Counted from the first letter of the stretch, positions 17,447 through 26,965 are shown. The stretch is DNA of 45,913 nucleotides from CADCWK01 sp964244115 (GCA_964244115.1 CAXTHM010000028.1:1-45913), one strand, 5' to 3'. The notes: generated by a model not told the origin, from the sequence alone. Made by a program: numbers and translations.

Positions 17447-19657
17447 TTGGCAATCGCAGACGGCGCCTGGCGGGAAGTCGCGCTCAGTGACGGCGAGTGG
17501 CATCAGATCAACGAGCTTCTCGGCCGGGAGCCGTCGCCGGTCGAGCTCGGCATGTTCGGCGCGATGTGGAGCGAGCACTGCGGCTACAAGCACTCCCGGC
17601 CGCTGTTCAGCCGGTTCACGACCACGGCGCCGTGGGTGGTCGAGGGGCCGGGGGAGAACGCCGGCGCCGTCGACATCGGTGACGGGCTGGCCGCCGTCTT
17701 CAAGGTCGAGTCCCACAACCATCCCAGCGCCGTGGAGCCCTACGAGGGCGCCGCCACCGGGGTCGGCGGGATCGTCCGGGACATCTTCACGATGGGCGCC
17801 CGGCCGATCGCGATCCTCGACGGGCTTCGATTCGGTCCCCTCGACGTCGCCCGCAACCGCTACCTGTTTTCCAATGTCGTGGCCGGGATCGGTGGCTACG
17901 GCAATTGCCTCGGCATCCCGACGGTCGGCGGCGAGCTCTTCTTCGACCCCGCCTTCAACGGGAACCCGCTCGTCAACGCCATGTGCGTCGGCATCGTGCC
18001 GCACGACCGCCTGACCAGGGCCCGGGCCAGCGGGACCGGCAACCTGCTCATGGTCGCCGGAGCCGACACCGGCCGCGACGGTCTCCACGGCGCGACCTTC
18101 GCCTCGGTCGACGACCCCGGCGCGTCGCACCGCCACGTCATCCAGGTCGGCAACCCGTTCCTGGAGCGGCAGCTGATCGAGGCCTGCCTGGAACTGCTGG
18201 AGAGCGACGACATCGTCGCCATGCAGGACATGGGCGCCGCCGGTCTGACGTCGTCCCTCGTCGAGACGACGAGCCGGGGCGGCGTTGGGGCCGACATCGA
18301 CGTCCGGCTCGTCCCGCGCCGGGAGGAGGGGATGACCGCCTACGAAGTCATGCTCAGCGAGAGCCAGGAGCGGATGCTGCTGGTCGTCCGGCCCGAGGGC
18401 GTCGACCGTGTCACGGACATCCTGACGAAGTGGTCCCTCCATGCCGCCGTCATCGGGAAGGTCACTGACGATGGCCTGGTTCGGGTGCGGGATGGCGATG
18501 AGGTCGTCGTCGAGGTGCCGGCGACCCTGTTCACCGACGAGTGCCCCACCTACACGCCGGAGGCCGCCGAGAGCCCCGCCGTGATCTCCGCCCGAGGCCG
18601 CGCCGTCGGGACGATCGCGGCTGGTTCGTCGGACGCGGTCCTGATGGCCAACCTGAGCCGGATGCTGGCATCACCCAACATCGCATCGCGACGGCCGGTG
18701 ATCGAGCAGTACGACCACACCATCCTGACCAACACCGTCGTCGCGCCGGGCGAGGGCGACGCCGCCGTGCTGCGCGTCAAGGGGACCGCCCGTGGTCTGG
18801 CGGTGTCGCTGGACTGCAACAGCCGCTACTGCTCGCTGGACCCCAGGCTCGGCGCCCAGCACGCCGTCGCCGAAGCGGCCCGCAACGTCTCCTGCGTCGG
18901 CGCCCGGCCGCTGGCGCTGACCAACTGCCTGAACTTCGGCAGCCCCGAGCGGCCGGCCGGCTACTTCCAGCTCCGCGAGGCCGTCCAGGGGATCGCCGAC
19001 GCCAGCGCCGCCTTCACGATCCCGGTCGTCAGCGGCAACGTCAGCCTCTACAACGAGACCCGGCAGTCGCCCGTCCTGCCGACGCCGTCGATCGGCGTCG
19101 TCGGCGTCCTCGACGACGTCACCCGTCACGCCACCATGCGCTGGCGGGAGGGCGACACCGTCCTGCTGCTGGGCGACGGCCAGCCGACCCTCGGAGGCAG
19201 CGAGTACCTGGCGGTGATGACCGGCGAGACCTACGGCGCCCCTCCGCCCCTCGACCTCGATGACGAGCGGATCCTGGTCGGCTTCGTCCGCGACCGGATC
19301 GCGGACGGACAGGTCAGAACTGCCCATGACGTCGGTCTGGGCGGGCTGATCGTCGCCCTGGCCGAGATGGCGATCCTGAGCGACCTCGGCATCGTGACGG
19401 AGCCCGGCGCGCTCGGCGGCGGCGAGGTCGACTGGTTCGGGGAATCGGCGACCCGGATCCTCGTCGCCGTCCCGGCGGACGCCGTGGCCGGGGTCGCGGT
19501 CGCGGCCGGGGTCGAACGGATCGTATCCCGCCGGATCGGCGTCGTCGGTGGGACGGCGATCACCGTCGGCGATGTCGCGGCCCCGCTCAGTGAGATCGGC
19601 GCGATCTGGTCCGGCGGTCTCCAGGCCGCCGCGGCCGGCGGCGTCGGGAACGGGTAG
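17447..19657 (+). CDS. purL: Phosphoribosylformylglycinamidine synthase subunit PurL (small type)
   Basis: PurL converts FGAR, ATP and ammonia to FGAM. The frame is open far upstream, but I choose the TTG at 17447: GGTGGAGGA sits six bases before it and the PurL-like sequence begins directly (AIADGAWREVALSD). That gives 736 residues, the normal size for the small type that works with PurS and PurQ. Motifs include FGAMWSEHCGYKHS, VESHNHPSAVEPYEGAATG (near residue 87), QDMGAAGLTSS, GNVSLYNE and AHDVGLGGLIVALAEM. A rare TTG start after a strong ribosome site may be tuned for subunit balance, which is inference. Confidence 0.96.
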   Translation: MAIADGAWREVALSDGEWHQINELLGREPSPVELGMFGAMWSEHCGYKHSRPLFSRFTTTAPWVVEGPGENAGAVDIGDGLAAVFKVESHNHPSAVEPYEGAATGVGGIVRDIFTMGARPIAILDGLRFGPLDVARNRYLFSNVVAGIGGYGNCLGIPTVGGELFFDPAFNGNPLVNAMCVGIVPHDRLTRARASGTGNLLMVAGADTGRDGLHGATFASVDDPGASHRHVIQVGNPFLERQLIEACLELLESDDIVAMQDMGAAGLTSSLVETTSRGGVGADIDVRLVPRREEGMTAYEVMLSESQERMLLVVRPEGVDRVTDILTKWSLHAAVIGKVTDDGLVRVRDGDEVVVEVPATLFTDECPTYTPEAAESPAVISARGRAVGTIAAGSSDAVLMANLSRMLASPNIASRRPVIEQYDHTILTNTVVAPGEGDAAVLRVKGTARGLAVSLDCNSRYCSLDPRLGAQHAVAEAARNVSCVGARPLALTNCLNFGSPERPAGYFQLREAVQGIADASAAFTIPVVSGNVSLYNETRQSPVLPTPSIGVVGVLDDVTRHATMRWREGDTVLLLGDGQPTLGGSEYLAVMTGETYGAPPPLDLDDERILVGFVRDRIADGQVRTAHDVGLGGLIVALAEMAILSDLGIVTEPGALGGGEVDWFGESATRILVAVPADAVAGVAVAAGVERIVSRRIGVVGGTAITVGDVAAPLSEIGAIWSGGLQAAAAGGVGNG

Positions 19658-19793
19658 GCGGGAGGGATGCGCCGGTGTACGGACGCCCTTCTTACGAGTG
19701 GTGCGTTCCTGCCGAACAGTGTTATCGTCATGTCGAACATCGACGCCTCGTCGCTATCACCGTGCTGACACGATCCCAGCCCAGGAGAGCCGC

Positions 19794-21263
19794 ATGTCAG
19801 ATGACCGACTGGACAAGCCGCGCGAGGAGTGCGGAGTCTTCGGCATCTTTGCTCCCGGCGAAGACGTCGCCCGGATCACCTTCTTCGGTCTGTACGCCCT
19901 GCAGCACCGCGGCCAGGAGAGCGCCGGCATCGCCACCAGCGATGGACGGGACCTGTTCGTCCACACCAGCCTCGGCCTGGTCAACCGCGCCTTCGAGCCG
20001 GAAGACCTCGAACGCCTGCCCGGCGAGATCGCGATCGGGCACTGCCGGTACTCCACGTCCGGTGGCAACGTGGCCTGCAACGCCGGGCCCTTCTCGGTCG
20101 AGAGCCCGATCGGCCCCCTCGCCGTCGCCCACAATGGCAATCTGACCAACGCCCTCCCACTCCGGGCCGAGCTCGAGGACAAGGGTGTGACCTTCACCTC
20201 GACGACCGACAGCGAGGTCGTCGCCCGGATGATCGCGGCCGCGCCCGGCGCCGACATTGTTCAGAAGATCCGTCGGGCCATGGGCCGGATGATCGGGGCG
20301 TTCAGTCTGTCGATCATGACCCGCGACCGGCTCCTCGCCGTCCGCGACCCGCTCGGCGTCCGTCCCCTCTGCCTCGGCCGCCTCAACGACCGCTGGGTCG
20401 TCGCGTCCGAGAGCTGCGCCCTGGCGACCGTGGGCGCCGACTTCGTCCGCGAGGTCGAACCCGGCGAGATCGTCGAGATCACCGCCGACGACTGCGTCTC
20501 CCACAAGATCGAGGAGAAGGTCCCGCGCCACGCGATGTGCCTGCTGGAGCTGATCTACTTCGCCCGGCCGGACAGCCTGCTCTACGGCAAGCGGCTCCAC
20601 CTCACGCGGCAGCGGATGGGGGAGCGCCTCGCGATCGAGGCCCCGGCCGACGCCGACATCGTCGTCGGTCTGCCCGACTCGGCCACCCCGGCGGCGATCG
20701 GCTACGCGCGGCAGAGCGGGATCCCGTTCGCCGAGGCGCTGATCAAGAACCGGTATATCGGCCGGACGTTCATCCAGCCCGACCAGCGTCTCCGGGAGAT
20801 GGGCGTCTCGCTGAAGTTCAACGCCCTGCCGGAAGTCCTCGAAGGCAAGCGGGTCGTGCTAGTCGATGACACGATCGTCCGCGGGACGACCAGTCGGCCG
20901 ATCATCGAGCTGCTCCGCAAGGCCGGCGCCCGGGAAGTCCACATGCGCGTCCACGCCCCGCCGATCATGTGGCCCTGCTATCTCGGGGTCGACCTCGCCA
21001 AGCGCGAGGAGCTGATCGCCGCCCGGATGACCGTGCCGGAGATCGGGCGGCACATAGGCGTCGAGAGCATCGACTACCTCAGCCTCGAAGGGCTGCTCGA
21101 GGCGATCGACGTCGGGCACACCGGCTTCTGCACCGGCTGCCTGACGGGGGACTACCCGGTCCCCGTCCAGCTCGGTCTGGACAAGCTCTACCTGGAACGC
21201 CCCCAGAAGGCCCGTCTGCCGATGGCGTCCAGCCAGCGCGTCCCCGTCGCCGTCGGCGGCTGA
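19794..21263 (+). CDS. purF: Amidophosphoribosyltransferase
   Basis: PurF catalyses the first committed step of purine synthesis, making phosphoribosylamine from PRPP and glutamine. The ATG at 19794 follows CAGGAGAGCC. Residues 1-12 look like a propeptide cut to expose the nucleophile Cys13 (EE-CGVFGIF). The protein has 489 residues. The glutaminase part has LYALQHRGQESAGIA, and the PRPP loop is VVLVDDTIVRGTT near residue 354. Cysteines at about 247 (AMCLLEL), 393 (PCYLG), 445 and 448 (CTGC) match the B. subtilis type that carries a 4Fe-4S cluster. It lies 136 bases after purL; a separate promoter is possible but not clear. Confidence 0.96.
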   Translation: MSDDRLDKPREECGVFGIFAPGEDVARITFFGLYALQHRGQESAGIATSDGRDLFVHTSLGLVNRAFEPEDLERLPGEIAIGHCRYSTSGGNVACNAGPFSVESPIGPLAVAHNGNLTNALPLRAELEDKGVTFTSTTDSEVVARMIAAAPGADIVQKIRRAMGRMIGAFSLSIMTRDRLLAVRDPLGVRPLCLGRLNDRWVVASESCALATVGADFVREVEPGEIVEITADDCVSHKIEEKVPRHAMCLLELIYFARPDSLLYGKRLHLTRQRMGERLAIEAPADADIVVGLPDSATPAAIGYARQSGIPFAEALIKNRYIGRTFIQPDQRLREMGVSLKFNALPEVLEGKRVVLVDDTIVRGTTSRPIIELLRKAGAREVHMRVHAPPIMWPCYLGVDLAKREELIAARMTVPEIGRHIGVESIDYLSLEGLLEAIDVGHTGFCTGCLTGDYPVPVQLGLDKLYLERPQKARLPMASSQRVPVAVGG

Positions 21264-21354
21264 CCGTTTCTGGTACCGTCCGTGGTGCCCGAGACGCATG
21301 CCCTCGGATCGCTGACCGGCGCGACGATCGGACGGTCTAGCCAGGAGACCTCAC

Positions 21355-22533
21355 GTGACTTCAGACGATCACGACCCCGGGGCAGCCACCGGGCTTTTGC
21401 GCCGGACGCCGCTCGCCGACGTCCACCGCGCGGCCGGCGCCCGGATGGTGCCGTTCGCCGGCTGGGACATGCCGGTTCAGTACGCGACCGGCGTGCTCGC
21501 CGAGCATCGCAAGGTCCGCGAGTCGGCCGGGCTGTTCGATCTGGGCCACATGGGCCAGGTCAACGTCTCCGGTCCCGACGCCCTGACGTTCCTCCAGCGG
21601 GTCACGACCAACGACGTCAGCAAGCTGGAACGGGGACAGGCGCAGTACTCCTTGCTACCGACCGAAGCCGGGACCGCGATCGACGACATCCTCGTCTACC
21701 GGGCGCCCGAGGGGGCGAGCGTCGCCTTCGGCCCGGCCGGGGCCGCGCCGTTCTACGTCGTCGTCAACGCCAGCAACGCCGACCGCGATGTCGCCTGGTT
21801 GCAGGCGCAGCGGCGGGAGCACGCGGCGCTGGACGTGGACGTCGAGGACATCTCCGATGAGGTCGGGATGATCGCGATCCAGGGGCCGCTCGCGGTCGCC
21901 ATCGTCCAGAGCCTGACCGATACGGAGCTCGACGAGGTCGGCAACTACCGATGGGCCGCCGCGACGGTCGCCGGCTTCCCGATGATGATCGCCCGGACCG
22001 GCTACACCGGCGAGGATGGCTTCGAGCTGTTCCCGCCGATCGCCGACACCGAGGCGGTCTGGACTGCGCTCATCGCGGCCGGTGCCGAGCACGGTCTCTG
22101 CCCGATCGGGCTCGGTGCCCGCGACACGCTCAGGCTGGAGGCGCGGATGCCGCTCTACGGCCAGGAACTCGGCGAGGACATCTCGCCGTACGAGGCCGGG
22201 GTCGGCTGGGCCGTCAAGCTCGACAAGGGCGAGTTCGTCGGCCGGGACGCGATGGCCGCCGTCAAGGAGGCCGGTCCGGCCCGGAAGACGGTCGGGTTCC
22301 GGCTGGTCGGCCGCTCCGGTGCACCGCGCTCCCACTTCCCGGTCCAGGTCGATGGGCGCGAGGTCGGCTACGTCACCAGTGGCGCCTTCTCGCCCACGCT
22401 GGGCGCCAACATCGGGCTCGCCCTGATCGACGCCGGCGAGGCGGGGATCGGCCGGCCGCTGCAGATCGTGATCCGGGATCGTCCCGTCGCGGCCGAACAG
22501 GTGGCCGTGCCCTTCTATCGGCGCCAAAAATAG
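21355..22533 (+). CDS. gcvT: Glycine cleavage system T protein (aminomethyltransferase)
   Basis: GcvT transfers the methylene group from lipoylated GcvH to tetrahydrofolate, giving methylene-THF and ammonia. The start is GTG at 21355 after CAGGAGACC; the protein has 392 residues. Family motifs are PFAGWDMPVQYATG, HRKVRESAGLFDLGHMGQ, ARTGYTGEDGFELF, LRLEARMPLYGQE and GWAVKLDKGEFVGRDA. The gene follows purF by 91 bases and precedes gcvH, so C1-unit production sits beside purine synthesis that consumes C1 units. No glycine riboswitch was recognised in the short upstream gap. Confidence 0.96.
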   Translation: MTSDDHDPGAATGLLRRTPLADVHRAAGARMVPFAGWDMPVQYATGVLAEHRKVRESAGLFDLGHMGQVNVSGPDALTFLQRVTTNDVSKLERGQAQYSLLPTEAGTAIDDILVYRAPEGASVAFGPAGAAPFYVVVNASNADRDVAWLQAQRREHAALDVDVEDISDEVGMIAIQGPLAVAIVQSLTDTELDEVGNYRWAAATVAGFPMMIARTGYTGEDGFELFPPIADTEAVWTALIAAGAEHGLCPIGLGARDTLRLEARMPLYGQELGEDISPYEAGVGWAVKLDKGEFVGRDAMAAVKEAGPARKTVGFRLVGRSGAPRSHFPVQVDGREVGYVTSGAFSPTLGANIGLALIDAGEAGIGRPLQIVIRDRPVAAEQVAVPFYRRQK

Positions 22534-22624
22534 GTACAGTTCACTGGCCGAAGGGAATCGCCGTCGCGATTCCCGTCCTGACCTGATCGTTCCGCCTACC
22601 CCTCACCCCTCTGGAGCAGACCCG

Positions 22625-23014
22625 ATGGCATCACCGACCGATCGTCGCTACACCCGGACTCACGAGTGGGTCCTCGTCGAGGGCGACATCGCCACGATGG
22701 GTGTCACCGACCACGCCCAGAACGAGCTCGGCGACATCACCTACCTCGAACTCCCGGAGCCGGGCACCGAGGTGGAGGCGACCAAGCCGCTCGGCGTCGT
22801 CGAGTCCGTCAAGGCCGCCTCCGACGTCTACTCGCCCGTGGACGGCGAGATCGTCGAGCGGAACGACACGCTCCTGGACGCGCCCGAGACCGTCAACTCG
22901 TCCCCGTACGAGGGCGCCTGGCTCGTGAAGATCCGGTTGGCCAACCCGGCTCAGGTCGAGGACCTCATGGACTCGGCCGCCTATGACATCTACGAGCAGG
23001 AAGCAGCCGTCTAG
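22625..23014 (+). CDS. gcvH: Glycine cleavage system H protein
   Basis: GcvH is the lipoyl carrier that shuttles the aminomethyl intermediate between the P, T and L proteins. The 129-residue protein has the expected size. The lipoyl-attachment lysine is Lys63 in VVESVKAASDVYSPVDGEI, with a typical start YTRTHEWV and end AYDIYEQE. The start ATG at 22625 has CTGGAG upstream. It sits 91 bases after gcvT. The downstream gap to gcvPA contains a hairpin (CGGGTGG / CCACCCG, 23037-23065) whose loop includes CTGAGCAGACCTC, a core motif of the local repeat family. Confidence 0.96.
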   Translation: MASPTDRRYTRTHEWVLVEGDIATMGVTDHAQNELGDITYLELPEPGTEVEATKPLGVVESVKAASDVYSPVDGEIVERNDTLLDAPETVNSSPYEGAWLVKIRLANPAQVEDLMDSAAYDIYEQEAAV

Positions 23015-23143
23015 CCTGAGGTGCCGTCGAAGCGCTCGGGTGGCTGAGCAGACCTCTTCCACCCGGGTCGTGCACGTTCCCTGAAACCCGCTTTCGCTCT
23101 CGCCGTCGCCTTTGCGGTCCGAATGCTCCCGGAGAAACGCCCG

Positions 23144-24484
23144 ATGGTCTTCAACCCCCACACCGATGCCGACCGTGCCGCCATGCTCGAAGCCGTTGGC
23201 GTCGATTCGGTCGCCGACCTGTTCGAGCCGGTCTCGCCGCGGGTCCGCTTCCCGAATCTGGACCTGCCGCCGGCCCTGACGGAGATGGAGGCCACCGAGC
23301 GCCTCGGCGACCTGGCGGAACTCAACCTCGCGCCGAAGGCTGGCCGGTCATTCCTCGGGGCCGGGGCGTACCACCACTTCATCCCGGCGACGGTCGACCA
23401 GATCCTGCGGCGAGGCGAGTTCTATACCGCCTACACGCCGTACCAGCCCGAAGTCGCCCAGGGCACGATGCAGGTGATCTACGAGTTCCAGAGCATGGTC
23501 GCCGCCCTGCTCGGGCTCGAGGTGGCCAACGCCTCGATCTACGACGGCGCGACGGCCCTGGCCGAGGGCGTCCTGGTGGCGATGAGCAGCGCCAGGAAGC
23601 GCCGCAAGGTCGTCGTCTCGGGGACGATCCACCCGGCCTACCGCGCCGTACTGGAGACGTATCTGTCCGGCGAGGGCGTCGACTTCATCGATCTGCCGAT
23701 CCCGACGAAGGGCTTCGTCGAAGGGCTGAGCGAGTTCACCCCGCATCTCGACGACGATCTGGCCGTCGCCGTGATCCAGTACCCGAACTTCTTCGGCGGG
23801 ATCGAGGACGTCCAGGCGATCGCCGACGCGGTCCACGGCGCCGGTGGGCGCCTCGTGGTCAGCACCGCGCCGGTCCCGCTCGGGATGCTGACGCCGCCGG
23901 GCCACCTTGGCGCCGACGTCGTCACGGCCGAGGGCCAGTCCCTTGGTGTGCCGCCGAGCTTCGGTGGGCCGTTCGTCGGGCTGCTGGCCGCTAAGAAGGA
24001 GTACGTCCGCCAGATGCCGGGCCGGCTCGCCGGCATGACTAACGACTCCGAGGGCAAGCGCGGCTTCGTGCTGACGCTCCAGACCCGCGAGCAGCACATC
24101 CGGCGTGAGAAGGCGACCAGCAACATCTGCACGAACCAGGGGCTGATGGCGACCGCAGCGACGGTCTACATGAGTTCGATGGGTCCGGCCGGCTTCCGTG
24201 AGGTCGCCAACCGGAGCTACCAGAACGCCCACTACCTCGCCACACGGCTGAACGAGTTGCCCGGCTACGAGGTCGCCCTCGACGGGCCGTTCTTCCACGA
24301 GTTCGTCGTCCGGACCCCGGAGGACGTCCCGGTGATCAACCGCCGGCTCGTCGAGCACGGGATCATCGGTGGCTACGACCTGGCCGAGACGCACCTCGCC
24401 CTCGAGCGGCACATGCTCATCTGCGCCACGGAACTCAACGGCCGCCGCAGCGTCGACACCCTGATCGCGGCGCTGGCCGGCTGA
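23144..24484 (+). CDS. gcvPA: Glycine dehydrogenase (decarboxylating) subunit 1
   Basis: This is the N-terminal half of the split P protein, which decarboxylates glycine with pyridoxal phosphate. The PLP-binding lysine resides in the other subunit, GcvPB. The ATG at 23144 (MVFNPHTDADRAAML) is chosen over the upstream ATG at 23123 because GGAGAAA precedes it by nine bases. The 446-residue length is normal. Typical motifs are FLGAGAYHHFIPATVDQI, FYTAYTPYQPEVAQGTMQ, ANASIYDGATALAEG and SNICTNQGLMA. gcvPB does not follow: the next gene is der. A working glycine cleavage system would need gcvPB and lpd from elsewhere in the genome. Confidence 0.96.
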   Translation: MVFNPHTDADRAAMLEAVGVDSVADLFEPVSPRVRFPNLDLPPALTEMEATERLGDLAELNLAPKAGRSFLGAGAYHHFIPATVDQILRRGEFYTAYTPYQPEVAQGTMQVIYEFQSMVAALLGLEVANASIYDGATALAEGVLVAMSSARKRRKVVVSGTIHPAYRAVLETYLSGEGVDFIDLPIPTKGFVEGLSEFTPHLDDDLAVAVIQYPNFFGGIEDVQAIADAVHGAGGRLVVSTAPVPLGMLTPPGHLGADVVTAEGQSLGVPPSFGGPFVGLLAAKKEYVRQMPGRLAGMTNDSEGKRGFVLTLQTREQHIRREKATSNICTNQGLMATAATVYMSSMGPAGFREVANRSYQNAHYLATRLNELPGYEVALDGPFFHEFVVRTPEDVPVINRRLVEHGIIGGYDLAETHLALERHMLICATELNGRRSVDTLIAALAG

Positions 24485-24511
24485 CCGAAACGACGCCCCT
24501 CGCTGCCCTGT

Positions 24512-24520
24512 TGCTATACT
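24512..24520 (+). promoter_or_regulatory. Extended -10 promoter element upstream of der
   Basis: TGCTATACT (24512-24520) is a consensus-like extended -10 sequence, 30 bases after gcvPA and about 170 bases upstream of der. No clear -35 is visible, which is acceptable for extended -10 promoters. Confidence 0.5.
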
Positions 24521-24692
24521 GTCGGTTCTGGCGACATCCCTCGACCGGCCCGGCGATCGCTTGTCCGACGTCTTTTCGGTCGATGTATCCTGGCTGGGGC
24601 GAAGGGTTTCACGGGCGACAGTGCCCGATCTCAGCCATCCAGATCCTGATTCCGGCAACAGTCCGTGGCGTAGCGTGGGGTAGTGGTAACCG

Positions 24693-26030
24693 GTGAGTAA
24701 ACCGATCGTAGCCATCGTTGGCCGACCGAATGTCGGCAAGTCGACCCTCTTCAACCGCCTGATCGGCGAGCGGCGGGCGATCGTCGAGGACATCCCCGGC
24801 ACGACCCGAGACCGCCTCTACGGGACCGTCGAGTGGGGCGGGGTCGAGTTCACCGTCGTCGATACCGGCGGTCTCCAGGACGACGAGGAGATCGAGGGCG
24901 CCTCGCTGACCAAGATCGCCCGGGACACCCGCGCCCAGGCCAACAGCGCCATCGACGAGGCCGACGTGATCCTGTTCATGGTCGACGCCAAGGTCGGGCT
25001 CAATGGCGGCGACCACGATGTCGTCGACCTCCTCCGCCGGACGCACAAGCCGACGCTGCTGGTCGCCAACAAGGCGGACAGCACCGAGCGCCGCGACAGC
25101 GCGGTCGAGTTCTACGAGCTCGGCTTCGGCGACCCGTTCGTGATCTCCGCCTATCACGGCACCGGCACCGGCGACCTGCTCGACCGCGTCGTCGAGTCGC
25201 TCCCCGAGTCCGAGGAGGAGCCCGAGACCAACGGCCCCAAGATCGCGATCGTCGGTCGGCCGAACGTCGGCAAGAGCCGCCTGCTCAACGCCCTCCTCGG
25301 CCAGGAGCGGGCGATCGTCAGCGACGTCCCCGGCACGACCCGGGACAGCGTCGACACCGAGATCATCTGGGCCGGCAACCCGATCACCCTGATCGACACG
25401 GCCGGCATCCGTCGCCGGGGCCGGATCGAGCAGGGCATCGAGCGCTTCAGCGTCATCCGCTCGATGAAGGCGATCGACCGGGCGGACCTCGTCCTGTTCG
25501 TGATCGACGCCGTTGAGGGCTTCACGGCTCAGGATCTCCACATCGCCGGCTACGTCGAGGAGCAGAAGAAGGGCCTCGTCGTCGTCGTCAACAAGTGGGA
25601 CCTCGTCGAGAAGGACGCGAACACGATGGACGAGTACCGCGAGAAGGCTCGCGAGGCGCTCGACTTCATGCCGTACGCCCCGATCGTCTTCACGTCGGCC
25701 AAGCTCGGTCTCCGGGTCCAGCAGGCGCTCGAAGCGGCCCTGCTCGTCGTCGAGGAGCGCGAGCGCCGCGTCTCGACCGCGACGCTCAACCGTCTGTTGC
25801 AGGAGGCCGTCGCCGCGCACCCGCCGGCCTCGAAGCCGGGCAAGTGGGTCAAGTTCTTCTACGCGACCCAGGCCGACGTCTCGCCGCCGATGTTCGTCTT
25901 CTTCGTCAACGACCCGACCCAGATCCACTTCAGCTACCGGCGCTATCTCGAGAACCAGCTCCGGGAGCATTTCGGCTTCAGCGGAACTCCGATCCGGATG
26001 AGCTTCCGCAGCCGGCACGAGTCGGTCTGA
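24693..26030 (+). CDS. der: Ribosome biogenesis GTPase Der (EngA)
   Basis: Der is an essential GTPase with two G domains and a KH-like C-terminus that acts in 50S subunit assembly. The start is GTG at 24693, giving MSKPIVAIVGRPNVGKST. The first G domain has GRPNVGKST (residues 9-17), DTGGLQ and NKAD. The second, from about residue 183, has GRPNVGKSR, DTAGIRRRG and NKWD. The KH-like domain ends with NQLREHFGFSGTPIRMSFR. The length, 445 residues, is standard. It is followed 50 bases later by plsY, a common pairing in bacteria. Confidence 0.97.
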   Translation: MSKPIVAIVGRPNVGKSTLFNRLIGERRAIVEDIPGTTRDRLYGTVEWGGVEFTVVDTGGLQDDEEIEGASLTKIARDTRAQANSAIDEADVILFMVDAKVGLNGGDHDVVDLLRRTHKPTLLVANKADSTERRDSAVEFYELGFGDPFVISAYHGTGTGDLLDRVVESLPESEEEPETNGPKIAIVGRPNVGKSRLLNALLGQERAIVSDVPGTTRDSVDTEIIWAGNPITLIDTAGIRRRGRIEQGIERFSVIRSMKAIDRADLVLFVIDAVEGFTAQDLHIAGYVEEQKKGLVVVVNKWDLVEKDANTMDEYREKAREALDFMPYAPIVFTSAKLGLRVQQALEAALLVVEERERRVSTATLNRLLQEAVAAHPPASKPGKWVKFFYATQADVSPPMFVFFVNDPTQIHFSYRRYLENQLREHFGFSGTPIRMSFRSRHESV

Positions 26031-26080
26031 TCGATTCGATCCCGGTGATCGGCTGACGGTCGTCCCGGTCAGGAGCAGCG

Positions 26081-26740
26081 ATGGATACCGGTCAGACGCT
26101 CGGCGGGTTGCTCCTCATCGTCGTCGCCTACGTTGCCGGGGCGGTCCCGTCTGGAGTCATCCTCGGTCGCCTCGCGACCGGGGTCGACCTGCGTGGCCAT
26201 GGCAGCGGCTCGATCGGGACGACCAACGCCCTGCGCGTCTTCGGGTGGAAGATCTCGCTGGGCGTGCTGCTCATGGACCTCGCCAAGGGTGCGTTGCCGG
26301 TCGTGGCTGGTCGGCTGCTCGACCTGCCGATCTGGGCCGTCGCCTTGGCTGCCGTTGCGGCGACGGTCGGCCACTGCTGGTCGATCTTCATCAGGGGGAC
26401 CGGCGGCAAGGGCGTGGCGACCGGTGGAGCGGCGCTCATCGCTCTAACGCCCTGGGCGCTCCTGACGATCCCGATCCTGGTCGTCATCGTCGCCGTGACC
26501 CGATACGTGTCGCTCGCCTCGGTCGTGCTGGCGGTGCTGGCGCCGGTCTTCTTCGTGGTCCTCGCCCTATTGGATCAGCTCAGTTGGTGGGTTGTCGTCG
26601 CGACCGCGATCATCGGCGCGATCATCCTGTTCAAGCACCGGGGCAACATCGACCGGCTCCGCTCCGGCACCGAGCGCAAGATCGGCCAGCGGACCAGCGC
26701 CGACACGACATCCGATGGAGTCCAGGGCGTGAAGGCGTAA
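26081..26740 (+). CDS. plsY: Glycerol-3-phosphate acyltransferase PlsY
   Basis: PlsY transfers the acyl group from acyl-phosphate to glycerol-3-phosphate in the membrane, the first step of phospholipid synthesis. The 219-residue protein has several hydrophobic membrane segments. The conserved loops are recognisable: GHGSGSIGTTNALR (variant of the GSGNxGATN loop), GHCWSIFIRGTGGKGVATG and KHRGNIDRLRSGTERKIG. The Asn to Ser change in the first loop is a small departure from the usual motif. The ATG at 26081 is preceded by AGGAGCAGCG. It closes the plus-strand block and is followed by a hairpin. Confidence 0.94.
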   Translation: MDTGQTLGGLLLIVVAYVAGAVPSGVILGRLATGVDLRGHGSGSIGTTNALRVFGWKISLGVLLMDLAKGALPVVAGRLLDLPIWAVALAAVAATVGHCWSIFIRGTGGKGVATGGAALIALTPWALLTIPILVVIVAVTRYVSLASVVLAVLAPVFFVVLALLDQLSWWVVVATAIIGAIILFKHRGNIDRLRSGTERKIGQRTSADTTSDGVQGVKA

Positions 26741-26774
26741 TGAGACCTTGGTCCGGTGATGTGGTCGACTCAAA

Positions 26775-26812
26775 GAGAAACGCGTCGCCAGATCGATGGC
26801 GACGCGTTTCTC
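26775..26812. terminator. Hairpin terminator between plsY and galE
   Basis: A 15-bp perfect stem GAGAAACGCGTCGCC / GGCGACGCGTTTCTC with an 8-base loop lies 35 bases after plsY. There is no long T tract on the plus strand; on the minus strand TTTCTCTTTGAG spans the outer stem and its flank. It may work in both directions. Confidence 0.65.
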
Positions 26813-26965
26813 GGTTCGGGATCTGCGCTTCTGGGACCGGGCGCTGAAGCCGCCCGGCAACTCGAAAATCGTCAGCGGCCCATATCCTGACAAGCCGTAT
26901 ATGGCAGATCATCGTGTTCCTAAGCTCGCGTTCGACGGGATTGGTTGGCCCTAGTGGGCGGCGCT

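Noticed and set aside
21264..21354. Glycine riboswitch before gcvT
   Set aside because: The gap is only 91 bases and does not show the tandem aptamer pattern.
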